A stretch of DNA of 6,009 bases from Desulfobacterales bacterium (GTDB taxonomy: Bacteria > Desulfobacterota > DSM-4660 > Desulfatiglandales > JALVZP01): the NCBI GenBank assembly GCA_027064285.1, contig JAMOPX010000214.1:1-6009 (forward strand). Direction: 5' to 3'. Of the stretch, positions 5,952 to 6,009 are shown piece after piece. The notes beneath the pieces were generated by a model that worked only from the letters and a program-made list of their open reading frames with translations, made no database searches and was not told the origin of the DNA. How positions within the stretch are numbered: the first letter of the stretch is position 1; the number at the start of each line of letters is the position of its first letter. A program made the position numbers and the translations under genes.

Positions 5952-6009
5952 ATGAAAGGAAAAGTTAGAAGAAGGTGTGTTGGTGTTTTTGTTTTGTTGT
6001 TTGTGCTTT
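5952..6009 (+). CDS. Exported or membrane protein, 5' end only
   Basis: Only 19 codons are visible before the window ends. They encode a typical signal-peptide or membrane-anchor start: a basic n-region (MKGKVRRR) followed by a hydrophobic run (CVGVFVLLFVL). The cysteine at residue 9 comes before the hydrophobic core and so is not a lipobox. The perfect Shine-Dalgarno site suggests high expression. The mature protein lies outside the window, so no function can be given. Confidence 0.65.
   Translation, partial: MKGKVRRRCVGVFVLLFVL

Overview
The window is AT-rich bacterial DNA with two differently organised halves. The left half (1-3482) is a compact minus-strand block of four cobalamin (vitamin B12) genes. 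The right half (about 3836-6009) runs on the plus strand. It holds one well-preserved signalling gene, several gene relics, and the first codons of an exported protein at the right edge. Heavy use of AGA, ATA and TTA codons fits a low-GC bacterium. The Cbi-type (early cobalt insertion) B12 route and the c-type haem sensor suggest an anaerobic or microaerophilic organism with cytochrome c maturation. No marker in the window fixes the phylum.

Cobalamin block, in transcription order: cbiF (cobalt-precorrin-4 C11-methyltransferase), cbiG (cobalt-precorrin-5A hydrolase), cbiH (cobalt-precorrin-3 C17-methyltransferase), cbiA (cobyrinate a,c-diamide synthase, cut by the left edge). Adjacent genes overlap by 20, 7 and 23 bp, so this is one translationally coupled operon. 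Together they cover ring contraction (CbiH), C11 methylation (CbiF), opening of the lactone with loss of the two-carbon fragment (CbiG), and amidation of the a and c side chains (CbiA). cbiF has a good ribosome binding site and a plausible promoter that leaves only a short leader. I see no B12 riboswitch motif.

Middle and right: 3483-3835 is AT-rich divergent intergenic DNA ending in a short decayed coding fragment. After it come a consensus-like extended -10 promoter, a small open frame broken by one stop codon, and an intact gene for a membrane diguanylate cyclase. That enzyme has a periplasmic DUF3365/Tll0287-like domain with a CxxCH haem motif, and a GGDEF output domain with GGEEF active site and RxxD inhibitory site. 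Downstream are the first ~17 codons of a type I restriction methyltransferase (hsdM) joined to unrelated sequence, and a second copy of the decayed fragment found at 3767-3835. The two copies align over 23 codons without a gap and bracket the cyclase gene.

The last 450 bp are AT-rich and purine-rich. They carry two separate perfect 11-bp tandem duplications ahead of a strong Shine-Dalgarno site and a signal-peptide-like start. Overall this is a core biosynthetic operon beside a region with several signs of insertion, deletion and gene decay. I found no clearly new complete system. The flanking relic pair and the haem-linked cyclase are the best points to follow up.
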